Shown: positions 7,024-17,517, counted from the first letter of the stretch. The stretch is DNA of 64,000 bases from Chryseobacterium nakagawai (GCF_900637665.1 NZ_LR134386.1:1976501-2040500), one strand, 5' to 3'. The notes: generated from the sequence alone by a model not told the origin. Numbers and translations are program-made.

Positions 7024-9177
7024 TTACTCTTTAATCACTTTCTTAGTTGCTACATCTTTATCAGTTTTTACTTCAATGATGTAAATTCCTTTTGGATAAG
7101 TCGCTAAGCTAATAGCTTCTTTATCACTGTTGATATTTCCGCTTTGTACTTTTTTACCGGAAAGGTCATAAACAGTGAATGTTGATTTTTTAGGAGCATT
7201 TAAAATATTAGTTACATCTTTAGTAACAGAAGGAGCAATAGCAAGTTCGCTTAATGCTTTAGTACCTTCTTTAGTTCCTAATGAGCCTGCAGTATATCCC
7301 GTTACAATGATTGCATAGTTTTGAGGCGTCGTCACACTTGGAGTAGCGTTGTTAACCAATGTACCTTTGTGAAGGACTTCAATCTTGTAATTTCTTCCTG
7401 CTACAGGAGCATCAATAATGACTTGCTCTACGTTATCTACTGTGTTATCGCCTTTAGTCGCGGGAGCTGTTGGATTGATGGCATTAAGTTTCCAAGGCAT
7501 GTATACTGTATTGTTGGTTGTATCAGTGATTCTTAAATCCAAGTCATTGACAAGCCTAGAGTTTCGGTTATTGTACGCAGCTTCCCAACTTATATTTCCA
7601 GGAAGCTTAAATTCTGGGTCAATCCAGGAAATAGTTACCTTAAGAGGTTCGCTTCCTGATGCTTTTACGATTTGGGAGTTTGTACTTCCGTTGTTTAGGC
7701 TTTCTTGATTGAAAATAACAGTATTGTTAGATTTCCCAACTAAAAGTTCAGCTCCTTTTTTAGCGTTAATGTACCCCCAACCATACCATGCATCAGGACC
7801 TACGGTTCCTGCTTCAGATGCTGAATGTATCATTAGCGTTTTAGCTGCGGCAGCGTTCATGTCAGCATTGTTAAACATTGATTTATATATTTGCATCCAA
7901 AGTCCGATAATACCTGTTACCTGTGGTGCAGCCATTGAAGTTCCACTGTTGATTTGCCAAGCAGTGCTTCCTGTAGTATTTTCTGCAGTTGATGCCATCC
8001 AGATATCTGACCCCGGAGCCGCAATATCTGGTTTAATACCTCCGTCATCTCTTGGTCCAGCACTACTATAATCAGCTTTTACAACATCTGTTGATGCAGT
8101 ATATCGATAGTTATTAGTAGTGATCACTTCTGTAGCAGCTACAACAATAATGTTTTTAGCTAGAGAACCAGGTCCTATACAGTCTCCACCGTTACCACAG
8201 TTTGTTGCAGGAAGGGTATCTGTTGCTGTAAATAGAGCAAGATCTCCATTATCGTCTGTGTAATATTTAGGAGCTGTTGATCCACCCGGTAAGGCAGGTC
8301 CCATACCAAAATAATTACCTGCTGATTTTACAATAACATTGGTAGGGCTGCTGTATACAATGTTATCATAGTTTTGATCATTAGTAAAATAGGTGCCTTG
8401 TAGATCAAAAGTAGCATAAGGCTCAGTAGCGGTAGCAGGATAGTAGTCTCCATTCCAAACCAGAGCGGTTTGACCGGAAACGGTCGCAATATTCCAGCCT
8501 GCATTACTTCCATAAGAGTGGTTAGAGATTTTTGGCTGAGCTAAGATGATTTTTTGAAATACAGTACTAGTAGCTGTATTGCCAGGTAGGGTTGTTGTAG
8601 CAAATCTATAAGAATCCATTGTTGAATTTAATGCTATCCCCATTGCATTTCCAGTTCTTGTTGTCCCATCAGTTGCTGTTGCAGTTAGAGGAGATGATTT
8701 TGCTCCCACAATACTGGCGACACCAGTAGAATGTGCACTGTATGCATTTGTAGCGGCTTCTTTATTAGAAATTCTTCCAGCTGTATTGCTAAATGCAGGG
8801 TGTGCGGCATAAATTCTTCCTCCGTCAAATATGGTATAAAGTATTCCTTCTCCATTGAAAGATCCTGCCAATCCAGCAACACCACCTGCTGTAGTTAAAG
8901 CATCTACATTATTGTTCAAAATTTGATTTTGATCATCTGCTTGGTAGAAATAAGGTTTATTACGGAAAAATCCTGCTAGATTAGCTTTTTCTTCTTCAAT
9001 TTTTTTCTGAATATCAGCTGACTTTGCAGTACTTCCGTACTTTTTTGCTACATAAGAGTCAAACTTAGCGCTATTCTCTTTGTTTTGTCTTTCAAATTCT
9101 CTTTTTAATCCTTCATTGTTTTGCGCACTTAATATTGAAATAGCTAAAGTGCTGGCCAAAAGTAAATGTTTCTTCAT
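7024..9177 (-). CDS. Secreted S8 (subtilisin-like) protease with T9SS type A sorting domain
   Basis: This is a serine endopeptidase of about 717 residues. A signal peptide (MKKHLLLASTLAISILSAQ) is followed by an alanine/lysine-rich propeptide-like region to about residue 100. The catalytic triad is D118 (YTIFDGG), H149 (AYSAHSTGVAS) and S414 (NSGTSMAAP), with N288 (SAGN) as oxyanion residue. A C-terminal beta-sandwich (LVNDLDLRITD) precedes a type A sorting domain (FTVYDLSGKKVQ...PKGIYIIEV), so it should cross the outer membrane through the T9SS and be released or surface-anchored. The ATG at 9177 is preferred to 9213 because the latter lies inside the -7 promoter element and adds residues ahead of the signal peptide. 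Substrate unknown. Confidence 0.93.
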   Translation of the reverse strand: MKKHLLLASTLAISILSAQNNEGLKREFERQNKENSAKFDSYVAKKYGSTAKSADIQKKIEEEKANLAGFFRNKPYFYQADDQNQILNNNVDALTTAGGVAGLAGSFNGEGILYTIFDGGRIYAAHPAFSNTAGRISNKEAATNAYSAHSTGVASIVGAKSSPLTATATDGTTRTGNAMGIALNSTMDSYRFATTTLPGNTATSTVFQKIILAQPKISNHSYGSNAGWNIATVSGQTALVWNGDYYPATATEPYATFDLQGTYFTNDQNYDNIVYSSPTNVIVKSAGNYFGMGPALPGGSTAPKYYTDDNGDLALFTATDTLPATNCGNGGDCIGPGSLAKNIIVVAATEVITTNNYRYTASTDVVKADYSSAGPRDDGGIKPDIAAPGSDIWMASTAENTTGSTAWQINSGTSMAAPQVTGIIGLWMQIYKSMFNNADMNAAAAKTLMIHSASEAGTVGPDAWYGWGYINAKKGAELLVGKSNNTVIFNQESLNNGSTNSQIVKASGSEPLKVTISWIDPEFKLPGNISWEAAYNNRNSRLVNDLDLRITDTTNNTVYMPWKLNAINPTAPATKGDNTVDNVEQVIIDAPVAGRNYKIEVLHKGTLVNNATPSVTTPQNYAIIVTGYTAGSLGTKEGTKALSELAIAPSVTKDVTNILNAPKKSTFTVYDLSGKKVQSGNINSDKEAISLATYPKGIYIIEVKTDKDVATKKVIKE

Positions 9178-9210
9178 AATGGTTAGTAAAATATTAAAAT
9201 TGTAATGGCT

Positions 9211-9218
9211 CAAATATA
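9211..9218 (-). promoter_or_regulatory. -7 promoter element of the subtilase gene
   Basis: TATATTTG on the minus strand matches TAnnTTTG exactly and lies 33 nt upstream of ATG 9177. No clear TTG is present at -33, so the promoter is incomplete by consensus. Confidence 0.5.
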
Positions 9219-9448
9219 GGATAAAATATTTATAAAAAACGTAAAATAGTGAATTAATGATATTTTTTTTATTGTTTTGTATAGTATTTTACGCTTTTTA
9301 CGTGGTATTTTGTTTGATTTGTCAATTGTGTTTTATTTTTGTATTTTTAAATTGATTTAGTGTTTTTAAGTAGGGTCTTGAAGACAGTAAATTCGAAAAA
9401 ATGAAGTAACTTTACATTCTCTTTTTTATAAAAAAGTTAGAAAATTAT

Positions 9449-12400
9449 ATGTATTTAATTTTTGACACAGAAACAACAGGTTTACCAAAAAATTTCAATG
9501 CTCCGCTTTCAGATTCTGATAACTGGCCAAGAATGGTTCAAATTGCATGGCAGGTGCATGATGATGATGGTAATTTAATTGAAAATCAGGATTATATAAT
9601 AAAACCTGAAGGGTATGATATTCCCTTTAATGCTGCTAGGATTCACGGGATTACAACGAAAATTGCTAATGAAGAAGGACGCGATCTGCAGGAGGTCTTA
9701 GAAGAGTTTTCTAAAGTTCTTGAAAAGATAAGAGTAGTTTCCGGTCACAACGTTGAATTTGATTACAATATTGTAGGAGCAGAGTTTTATAGAAAAAATA
9801 TACATGACAACCTGCAAGAGAAACCCAGAGCTGATACGATGATTCTGGGAACTGACTTCTGTCAGTTAGGTGGGGGTCGCGGAGGAAGATATAAATCTCC
9901 AAAACTTGAAGAGCTTTATGAAAAACTGTATGGGAGCAAATTTGATGAAGCCCATAACGCAGCGGCAGACGTAAACGCTACTGCCAGTGCTTTCTTTGAG
10001 ATGATAAGAATTGGAGTAGTTCCTGCTGAAACATTAAAGATTTCAGAAGATCAGTTAGCTTATTTCAAGAGTCTTTATCCGGATCCGATTAAGCCTTTCA
10101 ATATTGTTATAAGAAGACAGGTTGCAGACTTTCATAATAAGAAAAAGCAGCAGGATTTCGGAAGTATTGATGAAATAGACTTAGGAAAATACTTCAATTT
10201 TGATAATCACAGTGTCTTTTCGACCTTAACAGCAACTTCAAGTATTAATGATCTGATTAAAAAAGCTTCTGATGAAAATTTCCCTGCTGTCGGAATGGTA
10301 GATCTGGGAAATATGATGGGAGCTTTTAAGTTTGTTTCCGCAGTGGAAGGCGCAAATGGAGATAGGGCTAAAAAACATAAAGAATATCTGGCTAAAAAAC
10401 AGGATGCTGAAGAAAATGGAACTGAATTTAATGAAGCAGAACCAGTTTCTGAACCATTAATCCCTGTTGTTGGATGTGAATTTTATATTTCAGAACGTTA
10501 CGAGCAAAAGCAGTTTACCAAAGATGATCCGGATAGGAGAACCCAAGTGGTGCTGTTGGCAAAAGATTTTAACGGATATAAAAACCTAGCAAAACTTTCT
10601 AGTATCGGTTTCTTAAAGGGATTCTATTTTGGGGTTCCAAGGATTAGCCGTGAATTGATTGCTGAGTATAAAGAAGGAATTATTGCTTTGACCTCCGGAA
10701 TTATGGGGGACATCCCTGATGCTATCTTAAATACCGGTGAGCAAAAAGGGGAAGAGCTTTTCAAATGGTGGAGTGACACTTTTGGAGATGATTTTTATGT
10801 TCAGCTTCAAAACCATAATCTGCCTGAAGAAGAACACTTAAATGAGGTTCTGCTATATCTGGCAGATAAATATAGCGTCAAAATTCTGGCCCAGAACGAA
10901 ACTTTTTATACCAATAGGGATGATGCTAATATTCAGGATATTGTAAGCTGTATTAAAGACGGTGAAAAGCTTACAACTCCTATTGGAAAAGGATTTGGAA
11001 AAAGAAGAGGACTTGCTACCGGAGAGTATTATATGAAAAGCTCTGACGAAATAAAAGAAGCTTTCCTTGCTTATCCGGATGCATTTGAAGCATATGAAGA
11101 ATTTTTCGCAAAGTTTAAGCCTTATACCTTAAAAAGAGATGTTCTCCTGCCGAAATTTGATATTCCTGAAGAGTTTATCCATGAAGAAGATGAGGTAGAT
11201 GGTGGGAAAAGAGGAGAGATGGCTTATCTTACCCATTTAACCTATGAAGGAGCGAGAAGAAGATATTTTGAAACTGGGATTACAGACGAGATTAAAGAGC
11301 GTTTGGACTTTGAGCTGGAAGTAATTGCCAATACGGGATATCCGGGATACTTCCTTATTGTTCAGGATTTCTGCAATGAAGCCCGTAATATGGGAGTTTG
11401 GGTAGGCCCGGGAAGGGGATCTGCTGCAGGATCTGCTGTGGCTTATTGTATCGGAATTACCAATGTTGACCCTATTAAGTATGATCTCCTTTTTGAGAGA
11501 TTCCTGAATCCGGAAAGGGTTTCGATGCCCGATATTGATATTGACTTTGATGATGAAGGTAGAGATCGTGTCATCAAATGGGTAATTGAGAAATATGGAC
11601 AAAGCCAGGTAGCGCAGATCATTACTTATTCTGTATTGGGAGGGAAATCTGCAATTAAAGATGCCGGAAGAGTATTGGATGTTCCAATCCCTGATACCAA
11701 TAACATTGCTAAACTGATCCCTTCTACACCGGGGATGAATATTGCGAAAGCATTAGCAAAATACGATAAACTGAAACCAGAAGAGCAGATGCTTGTTGAT
11801 GAGATGAGGTATGTTCTGGAGAGCCCTGATGATTCACGTCATGGAGTACTGGCAAGTGCTAAAAAGATGGAAGGGTGTATCAGAAATACCGGAATTCATG
11901 CCTGTGGGGTAATCATTACTCCGGAAGATGTGAGTAATCTGGTTCCGGTAACTATTGCTGCTAAAGATGCTGATATTTTGGTGTCTCAGTTTGATAACTC
12001 GGTGGCGGAAAGTGCTGGTCTTTTGAAAATGGATTTCCTGGGTCTTAGAACACTTACTATCATTAAAGATGCTTTGAAATTAGTGAAAGCAAGGTATGGA
12101 GTAGATATTGATCCGGATCTTATTCCATTGGATGATACTAAAACATATCAGTTATTTAAAGAAGGAAGAACGGTCGGGATTTTCCAGTATGAAAGTCCGG
12201 GGATGCAAAAATACATGAGGGAGCTTAAGCCTACTGTTTTTGCAGATCTTATTGCCATGAATGCATTGTATCGTCCGGGACCTATTAAATATATTCCAAA
12301 CTTTATTAACAGAAAACATGGTGTTGAAGAGATTGTTTATGACTTACCGGAAACAGAAGAATATTTAAAGGAAACTTACGGAATTACTGTTTACCAGGAA

Positions 12401-14116
12401 CAGGTAATGCTTTTGTCTCAGAAATTGGCCAACTTTACAAAAGGTGAAGCCGATACGTTGAGAAAAGCAATGGGTAAGAAGCAGATTGATGTTCTTAACA
12501 AAATGTATCCTAAATTTATTGAAGGAGGAAGGAAAAATAATCTTAATGAAGAAAGGCTGGAGAAAATCTGGAATGACTGGAAAGCCTTTGCAGAATATGC
12601 TTTCAACAAATCTCACTCAACGTGTTATGCTTTTATCGCTTATCAAACAGCTTATTTGAAAGCAAATTATCCTGCAGAATATATGGCGAGTGTAATGAGT
12701 AATAACATTAACAATACTGACTCGATTACCATGTTTATGGAGGATTGTAAAAGTATGGGAGTAGATGTTTTAGGACCTGATGTAAATGAATCTCAATATA
12801 AATTCTCTGTAAACGAAAAAGGCCAGATCCGTTTTGGTTTGGGAGCTATCAAGGGAATAGGAGAAGGGCCGAGTGAGGCGATTACAAGAGAAAGAGAGAA
12901 TGGAAGGTTTAAAAATATTTATGATTTTTTTGAAAGAATATTACCTTCTCAAATGAATAAAAGAGTAGCGGAAAGTTTGGTGGTTGCCGGAGCTTTTGAT
13001 GAATTAGATGCTTTTCACAGAGGTCAATACTTTGACATTGATATGGCGGGAAGAACTAATCTTGAAAGATTAATCAGGTATGGACAGAGCTTTCAGGAGA
13101 GTAAAAATGAAATGGAGTTTTCTCTGTTTGCAGATTTTGCAGATGAAGTTCAGATTGAGCAGCCTAAGTTACTGCCTTGTCCTGAATGGCCGAATATGCA
13201 TAAACTGAATAAGGAAAAGGAAACTATCGGATTTTATCTTTCTGCCCATCCGCTGGATGAATTTAAATATCAATTCCAGTTTATGCAGGGAAGACTTTCC
13301 AAGAAATCAGTTCTTGAAAAAGATGAAGAGGGAAAAACAGGAACTGATGAGGCTCCTGTTTTAGAGCAGGATTCACCGGATGAAACTACTGATCTCATTG
13401 AAATTGTTTCTGATGAATTAGCTGTGGGAGAGGAAGAGATAGTGGAAGAAACGACCAAAAAGGCAGAACCAAAAGGAAATTTCTTATTCTTAAATCTTGA
13501 TGAGGTAGATGCTTACAAAGAGCAGGCTTTTGCCAATAAGCAGGAAGAATTGTTTGAAGAAAAGAAAAAAGACTGGAAAACACTGCAGAAGGAAAGGGAA
13601 AATGGCGGTGGTGGAAAAGAGTATACGGTAGCAGGTCTTATCACAGAGTATAGAGTTCAGGATGGTTTCAGAAGTGGTGAAAAAGTAGCTTTTGTGACAT
13701 TGGAAGATTATTCCGGTTCTTATTCTTTCAGATTGGGAGATAGAGATTATATGAGGCTCAAGGAAAAACTTGAAGTACAAAGGTTTGTTATCTTTAAAAT
13801 AAAATTTGCCAAAGTAAAAGACGGAAGAGTTTTTGTGAATGTTAATGATGTGATTGAGCTTCAGGAAGCATTCGAAAGATTTGCCAAGAGTATTTCTTTA
13901 GTGATGGATGTGATGGATGTAAGATTGGAAGATTTGGATTTCTTTCGAACCGTTTTGGAGAGAAATAAAGGAAATCAGAAATTAAAATTCTTTATTAAGA
14001 ATATTGAAGATGATTCCCAAATTGAAGTCCAGTCTATGAAACATTCTGTCGATTTGAATGGAGATCTCATCAAGGAAATACAATTGCTTAATAAATATGA
14101 GTTTTATTTGAACTAA
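9449..14116 (+). CDS. dnaE: DNA polymerase III alpha subunit with fused N-terminal 3'-5' exonuclease
   Basis: This is the replicative polymerase, 1555 residues and longer than the usual 1150-1200 because a DnaQ-like DEDDh proofreading domain is fused at the N-terminus: D6, E8, D105, H169, D174. A PHP domain starts near residue 245 but lacks the metal ligands (NHSVFS where HxHS is usual, VDLGN where TDHGN is usual), so it is probably inactive. The polymerase palm has PDIDID (catalytic D695 and D697) and MDFLGLRTL. Tandem HhH, an acidic linker of about 60 residues near 1280-1345, an OB fold (YTVAGLITEYRVQDG) and a tail domain follow. The start is the first ATG before the exonuclease core. It is monocistronic. 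Confidence 0.96.
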   Translation: MYLIFDTETTGLPKNFNAPLSDSDNWPRMVQIAWQVHDDDGNLIENQDYIIKPEGYDIPFNAARIHGITTKIANEEGRDLQEVLEEFSKVLEKIRVVSGHNVEFDYNIVGAEFYRKNIHDNLQEKPRADTMILGTDFCQLGGGRGGRYKSPKLEELYEKLYGSKFDEAHNAAADVNATASAFFEMIRIGVVPAETLKISEDQLAYFKSLYPDPIKPFNIVIRRQVADFHNKKKQQDFGSIDEIDLGKYFNFDNHSVFSTLTATSSINDLIKKASDENFPAVGMVDLGNMMGAFKFVSAVEGANGDRAKKHKEYLAKKQDAEENGTEFNEAEPVSEPLIPVVGCEFYISERYEQKQFTKDDPDRRTQVVLLAKDFNGYKNLAKLSSIGFLKGFYFGVPRISRELIAEYKEGIIALTSGIMGDIPDAILNTGEQKGEELFKWWSDTFGDDFYVQLQNHNLPEEEHLNEVLLYLADKYSVKILAQNETFYTNRDDANIQDIVSCIKDGEKLTTPIGKGFGKRRGLATGEYYMKSSDEIKEAFLAYPDAFEAYEEFFAKFKPYTLKRDVLLPKFDIPEEFIHEEDEVDGGKRGEMAYLTHLTYEGARRRYFETGITDEIKERLDFELEVIANTGYPGYFLIVQDFCNEARNMGVWVGPGRGSAAGSAVAYCIGITNVDPIKYDLLFERFLNPERVSMPDIDIDFDDEGRDRVIKWVIEKYGQSQVAQIITYSVLGGKSAIKDAGRVLDVPIPDTNNIAKLIPSTPGMNIAKALAKYDKLKPEEQMLVDEMRYVLESPDDSRHGVLASAKKMEGCIRNTGIHACGVIITPEDVSNLVPVTIAAKDADILVSQFDNSVAESAGLLKMDFLGLRTLTIIKDALKLVKARYGVDIDPDLIPLDDTKTYQLFKEGRTVGIFQYESPGMQKYMRELKPTVFADLIAMNALYRPGPIKYIPNFINRKHGVEEIVYDLPETEEYLKETYGITVYQEQVMLLSQKLANFTKGEADTLRKAMGKKQIDVLNKMYPKFIEGGRKNNLNEERLEKIWNDWKAFAEYAFNKSHSTCYAFIAYQTAYLKANYPAEYMASVMSNNINNTDSITMFMEDCKSMGVDVLGPDVNESQYKFSVNEKGQIRFGLGAIKGIGEGPSEAITRERENGRFKNIYDFFERILPSQMNKRVAESLVVAGAFDELDAFHRGQYFDIDMAGRTNLERLIRYGQSFQESKNEMEFSLFADFADEVQIEQPKLLPCPEWPNMHKLNKEKETIGFYLSAHPLDEFKYQFQFMQGRLSKKSVLEKDEEGKTGTDEAPVLEQDSPDETTDLIEIVSDELAVGEEEIVEETTKKAEPKGNFLFLNLDEVDAYKEQAFANKQEELFEEKKKDWKTLQKERENGGGGKEYTVAGLITEYRVQDGFRSGEKVAFVTLEDYSGSYSFRLGDRDYMRLKEKLEVQRFVIFKIKFAKVKDGRVFVNVNDVIELQEAFERFAKSISLVMDVMDVRLEDLDFFRTVLERNKGNQKLKFFIKNIEDDSQIEVQSMKHSVDLNGDLIKEIQLLNKYEFYLN

Positions 14117-14458
14117 AAAGATATAATATAAGAATTTGAAAGTGGCTTTTGGCCACTTTTTTTTGTAAATGAGCTAAATACTTGATAATATTTGTTTTAT
14201 ATGGAAAATATTATTTTATGTTAAGTTGTAATTTTTTCACAGGTAGGGTTTTAATTTTTTTTATTGTAATTTATTGATAATTAGCGTTTTAAATAGTTTG
14301 ATTTTAATTAATGAATAACTGTTAAAATTAAATAATTGTTTAATTTTATTTAAAAATAATAGATATTTTTAATTCTATAATTAATGTTTTTTAATATTTT
14401 ATGATATTTGTTTAAATATTTTTTACTTTTACCGCCCTAACTATTATTATTACTATTT
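14117..14458. other. Gene-free AT-rich gap downstream of dnaE
   Basis: About 340 bp contain the dnaE terminator and then extremely AT-rich DNA with no open frame longer than a few codons. A TACTTTTA close to the -7 consensus lies about 30 bp before the next start, so the right end probably carries the promoter of the following secreted-protein gene. Confidence 0.55.
14139..14159 (+). terminator. dnaE terminator
   Basis: AAAGTGGC / GCCACTTT is a perfect 8-bp stem with loop TTTTG, followed directly by a T run. Confidence 0.9.
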
Positions 14459-17392
14459 ATGAAAAGAATTCTACTGATGTGTATGATGGCTCTTGGTATA
14501 GGAGCCTCAGCACAGATCCTCGTTAATGAGGGATTTGAGGGTGGGTCATTATCTCCTGGATGGACCTCGTCTGCGTTACCCACTACTGCATCACAGACAC
14601 CATCAATAGGAATGTGGTCGTCTGGTACTGCTTGTGCAGGATCAAATATGGCTTATAGGAACCTTTACAGCAGTGTAACATCTTATAATCTTGTTTATTC
14701 TTCTCTCAATTCCAATGGCCTGGCTCTTGATTATTCATTCCAGTATGCAGCTAAAGGATATTCATCCACCGCAAGTACCAAAGGAAACTTTACAGCTGAG
14801 TATTCCTTAGATGGTGGAGGGAACTGGACCACTTTGGTTGCTCCTGTCAATCTTGATAGTCCGGGCACTACTCCTATTTCTTGTACTACTGTTTCAGGAA
14901 CAATTCCTGCGGGAACAATTCCTGCCGGAGCGGATTTTAAATTCAGAATTACGGCAAACTATGTCTCTCCTGGGGATTTTTATTTAGGATTTGATGAAAT
15001 CAAATTAAGCCAGCCAATTACAACGCCTCCCGGATGTACCACGTTAGTGGCGCCTGCAGCAGCGGCAACCGGAGTTTCCAGAACTCCTACATTAAAATGG
15101 AACAGTGCAGCCGGAGCTACCGGTTATTTGATTAATATAGGAACTACTCAAGGTGGAAATGATGTATTGAATAATGTAAATGTGGGAAATACGCTTAGTT
15201 ATACTCTTCCTGCAGCAAATACCCTTAATTATTCAACAACATATTTTGTAAAAGTAATTCCTACCAATGATCTTGGATCTAATACAGGCTGTTCAGAAAG
15301 TTCTTTCACGACTTTGAATATTGGTTGTCCTACGGTTTCAGCGCCTAGCTCAGCGGCAACGGGAGTTTCTGTACTTCCTGCTATTACCTGGTCATCAGTA
15401 TCAGGAGCTACCGGGTATAAGATTTCGATAGGAAGTACAACAGGTGGAACTGATATCATGAATAATGTAGATGTAGGAAATGTTACCACTTATACTCTTA
15501 CAACTCCATTGTTATTCAATACTAAATACTATTATACGGTTAATAGTTATAGTCCTACATCTGTAAGTTCAGGTTGTACAGAAAGAACCTTTACAACAGC
15601 TACTTTATGTCCTTCCGTTTCAGCACCTAGCGCAGCGGCGACCAGTGTATCAGTACTTCCTACTTTTACATGGACTGCAATAGCCGGTGTTACCGGATAT
15701 AGAATTACGATTGGAACTACCACTGGCGGAAATGATATTATGGATAATTTTGATGTAGGAAATGTTGCGACTTATACACTTACTACACCATTGGCTTTCA
15801 ATACGAAGTATTATTATAAAGTCATTGCTTATTCAGGAAGTACGGTAGGAACTGCTTGTTCGGAAAGAACTTTTACAACGGCAGTTCTTTGTCCTAGTGT
15901 TTCTGCACCTAGCTCAGCAGCAACCGGTGTATCAGTGCTTCCTACTTTTACATGGACTGCAATAGCTGGGGTTACCGGATATAGAATTACGATGGGAACT
16001 ACCGCGGGAGGAAATGATATTATGGATAATTTTGATGTAGGAAATGTTGCGACTTACACGCTTACTACACCATTGGCTTTCAATACGAAATATTATTATA
16101 AAGTCATTGCTTATTCAGGAAGTACCGTAGGAACTGCATGTGCGGAAAGAACCTTTACAACAAGTACTTTGTGTCCGGTAGTGACAGCGCCTAGTTCATC
16201 AGCTACTGGAGTTTCAGTATTGCCTACCTTTACTTGGGATGCAATAACAGGAGCTACAGGTTATAAAATATCTATGGGAACTACTTCTGGTGGGGTAGAT
16301 ATTTTGAATAATGTAGATGTAGGAAATGTTACAACCTATGTGCTTACCACTCCGTTAGCTTTCAGTACGAAGTATTATTATACAGTGACTGGTTATGCTG
16401 GAGGCCTAACGGGAAGTTCTTGTACAGTAAGAAATTTTACTACCCAAGGAGCTTGTCCTTCCGTAACTTATCCAGCGGATTTATCAGCTATTCAACCGCT
16501 AAAACCTACATTCAAATGGAGTCCAATTGTGACGGCGACTTCTTATACCTTAACGATTGGAACTACTGCTGGTGGCTCTGATATCATGAATAATGTAGAT
16601 GTAGGAAATGTTACATCATATACACTTACAACAGCTTTGACGCAAGGAACAAAATATTACTATAAAGTAAATACAACTACTTCAACAGGCTGTACTGAAA
16701 GATCATTTACAGTAAATGCTACTCCTGCACCAGCTAATGATGACTGTGTTGGATCTTTGGTAGCATCTTCTTTACCATATACTTACTCTCAAACTGATGG
16801 GGCAGGCTCTACCAATGGAACCGGATTTATTACTGCCTGTTCTTCTAGTTCTAATGATGGTATGTGGTTTAAGTTTACAGGAAACGGAAATGAAATTACT
16901 GTAGCGGCGAAAAATACTACAGCATGGGACCATAAGGTATCCGTATATAGTGGAAGCTGTGGTGCTCTTACTTGTGTAGGTACTGCGGATGCTGTGTTCT
17001 CAAGTGTAGGTAGTACAGAAACATACACCTTTAATTCAGTGGCGGGAACTGTATATTATGTAAATGTGGGATATTATTCTTCGACAATAGACAATCCGGA
17101 AGGAAATTTTGACCTCAATATTACAAGCAGTTCACTATCAACATCTGAAGTGGTTTCTGAGAAAGTAAAAGAAATAAAAGTTTATCCTAATCCATTTACC
17201 GATACACTTAATATTTCTGATATTTCTAAAGTGCAATCTGTTTCTGTTATTGATCTTGCGGGGAGAGTAGTGAAAACAATTGAAAAACCTTCTTCTGAAC
17301 TTCAATTGACAGATCTGAAACAAGGAATGTATTTGATCGTATTACATCTGAAAGACGGATCAAAACAAGTGGTTAAATCAATTAAGAGATAA
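14459..17392 (+). CDS. Secreted repeat protein with six tandem beta-sandwich units and T9SS sorting domain
   Basis: This 977-residue surface or secreted protein has a signal peptide to about residue 19 (GASAQ). A jelly-roll N-terminal domain of choice-of-anchor J type follows (NEGFEGGSLSPGW ... FYLGFDEIKL). Six fibronectin III-like units begin at residues 193, 290, 384, 478, 572 and 666, each opening with Cys and holding a GATGYKISIGTT strand. A PPC-like domain (about 760-900) and a type A sorting domain with VYPNPF close the protein. Units 2 to 5 are exactly 94 residues each, and 3 and 4 are nearly identical. The function is probably adhesion or carbohydrate/protein binding at the cell surface, but no enzyme motif is visible. 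The next gene is a shorter relative. Confidence 0.88.
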   Translation: MKRILLMCMMALGIGASAQILVNEGFEGGSLSPGWTSSALPTTASQTPSIGMWSSGTACAGSNMAYRNLYSSVTSYNLVYSSLNSNGLALDYSFQYAAKGYSSTASTKGNFTAEYSLDGGGNWTTLVAPVNLDSPGTTPISCTTVSGTIPAGTIPAGADFKFRITANYVSPGDFYLGFDEIKLSQPITTPPGCTTLVAPAAAATGVSRTPTLKWNSAAGATGYLINIGTTQGGNDVLNNVNVGNTLSYTLPAANTLNYSTTYFVKVIPTNDLGSNTGCSESSFTTLNIGCPTVSAPSSAATGVSVLPAITWSSVSGATGYKISIGSTTGGTDIMNNVDVGNVTTYTLTTPLLFNTKYYYTVNSYSPTSVSSGCTERTFTTATLCPSVSAPSAAATSVSVLPTFTWTAIAGVTGYRITIGTTTGGNDIMDNFDVGNVATYTLTTPLAFNTKYYYKVIAYSGSTVGTACSERTFTTAVLCPSVSAPSSAATGVSVLPTFTWTAIAGVTGYRITMGTTAGGNDIMDNFDVGNVATYTLTTPLAFNTKYYYKVIAYSGSTVGTACAERTFTTSTLCPVVTAPSSSATGVSVLPTFTWDAITGATGYKISMGTTSGGVDILNNVDVGNVTTYVLTTPLAFSTKYYYTVTGYAGGLTGSSCTVRNFTTQGACPSVTYPADLSAIQPLKPTFKWSPIVTATSYTLTIGTTAGGSDIMNNVDVGNVTSYTLTTALTQGTKYYYKVNTTTSTGCTERSFTVNATPAPANDDCVGSLVASSLPYTYSQTDGAGSTNGTGFITACSSSSNDGMWFKFTGNGNEITVAAKNTTAWDHKVSVYSGSCGALTCVGTADAVFSSVGSTETYTFNSVAGTVYYVNVGYYSSTIDNPEGNFDLNITSSSLSTSEVVSEKVKEIKVYPNPFTDTLNISDISKVQSVSVIDLAGRVVKTIEKPSSELQLTDLKQGMYLIVLHLKDGSKQVVKSIKR
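15035..16725 (+). repeat. Six tandem repeat units, four of exactly 282 bp
   Basis: Units start at 15035, 15326, 15608, 15890, 16172 and 16454. The first is 291 bp and the next four are 282 bp each. Units starting at 15608 and 15890 share an unbroken identical run of 47 bp (15728-15774 and 16010-16056), pointing to recent duplication or gene conversion. Confidence 0.92.
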
Positions 17393-17413
17393 AACCAATT
17401 AATATAAGAATTT

Positions 17414-17441
17414 AAAGCAGTAACTTAACGGTTACTGCTTT
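17414..17441 (+). terminator. Terminator after the six-repeat protein gene
   Basis: AAAGCAGTAAC / GTTACTGCTTT is a perfect 11-bp stem with loop TTAACG, followed by a T run. The downstream paralogue therefore probably has its own promoter. Confidence 0.92.
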
Positions 17442-17517
17442 TTTTTAATATTTTTTTAATGTTGTATTAAAATTATTATTAATTTGGTAATGTATTAACA
17501 CCTTAAAAAAATTGTAT

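Noticed and set aside
7709-8071. 120-codon plus-strand frame opposite the subtilase gene
   Set aside because: Lies over the catalytic region of the protease on the other strand. Codon content is a by-product.
9240-9293. CGTAAAATA / TATTTTACG inverted repeat upstream of the subtilase gene
   Set aside because: Nine-base arms about 36 bp apart in AT-rich DNA. Too weak and too far apart to call an operator.
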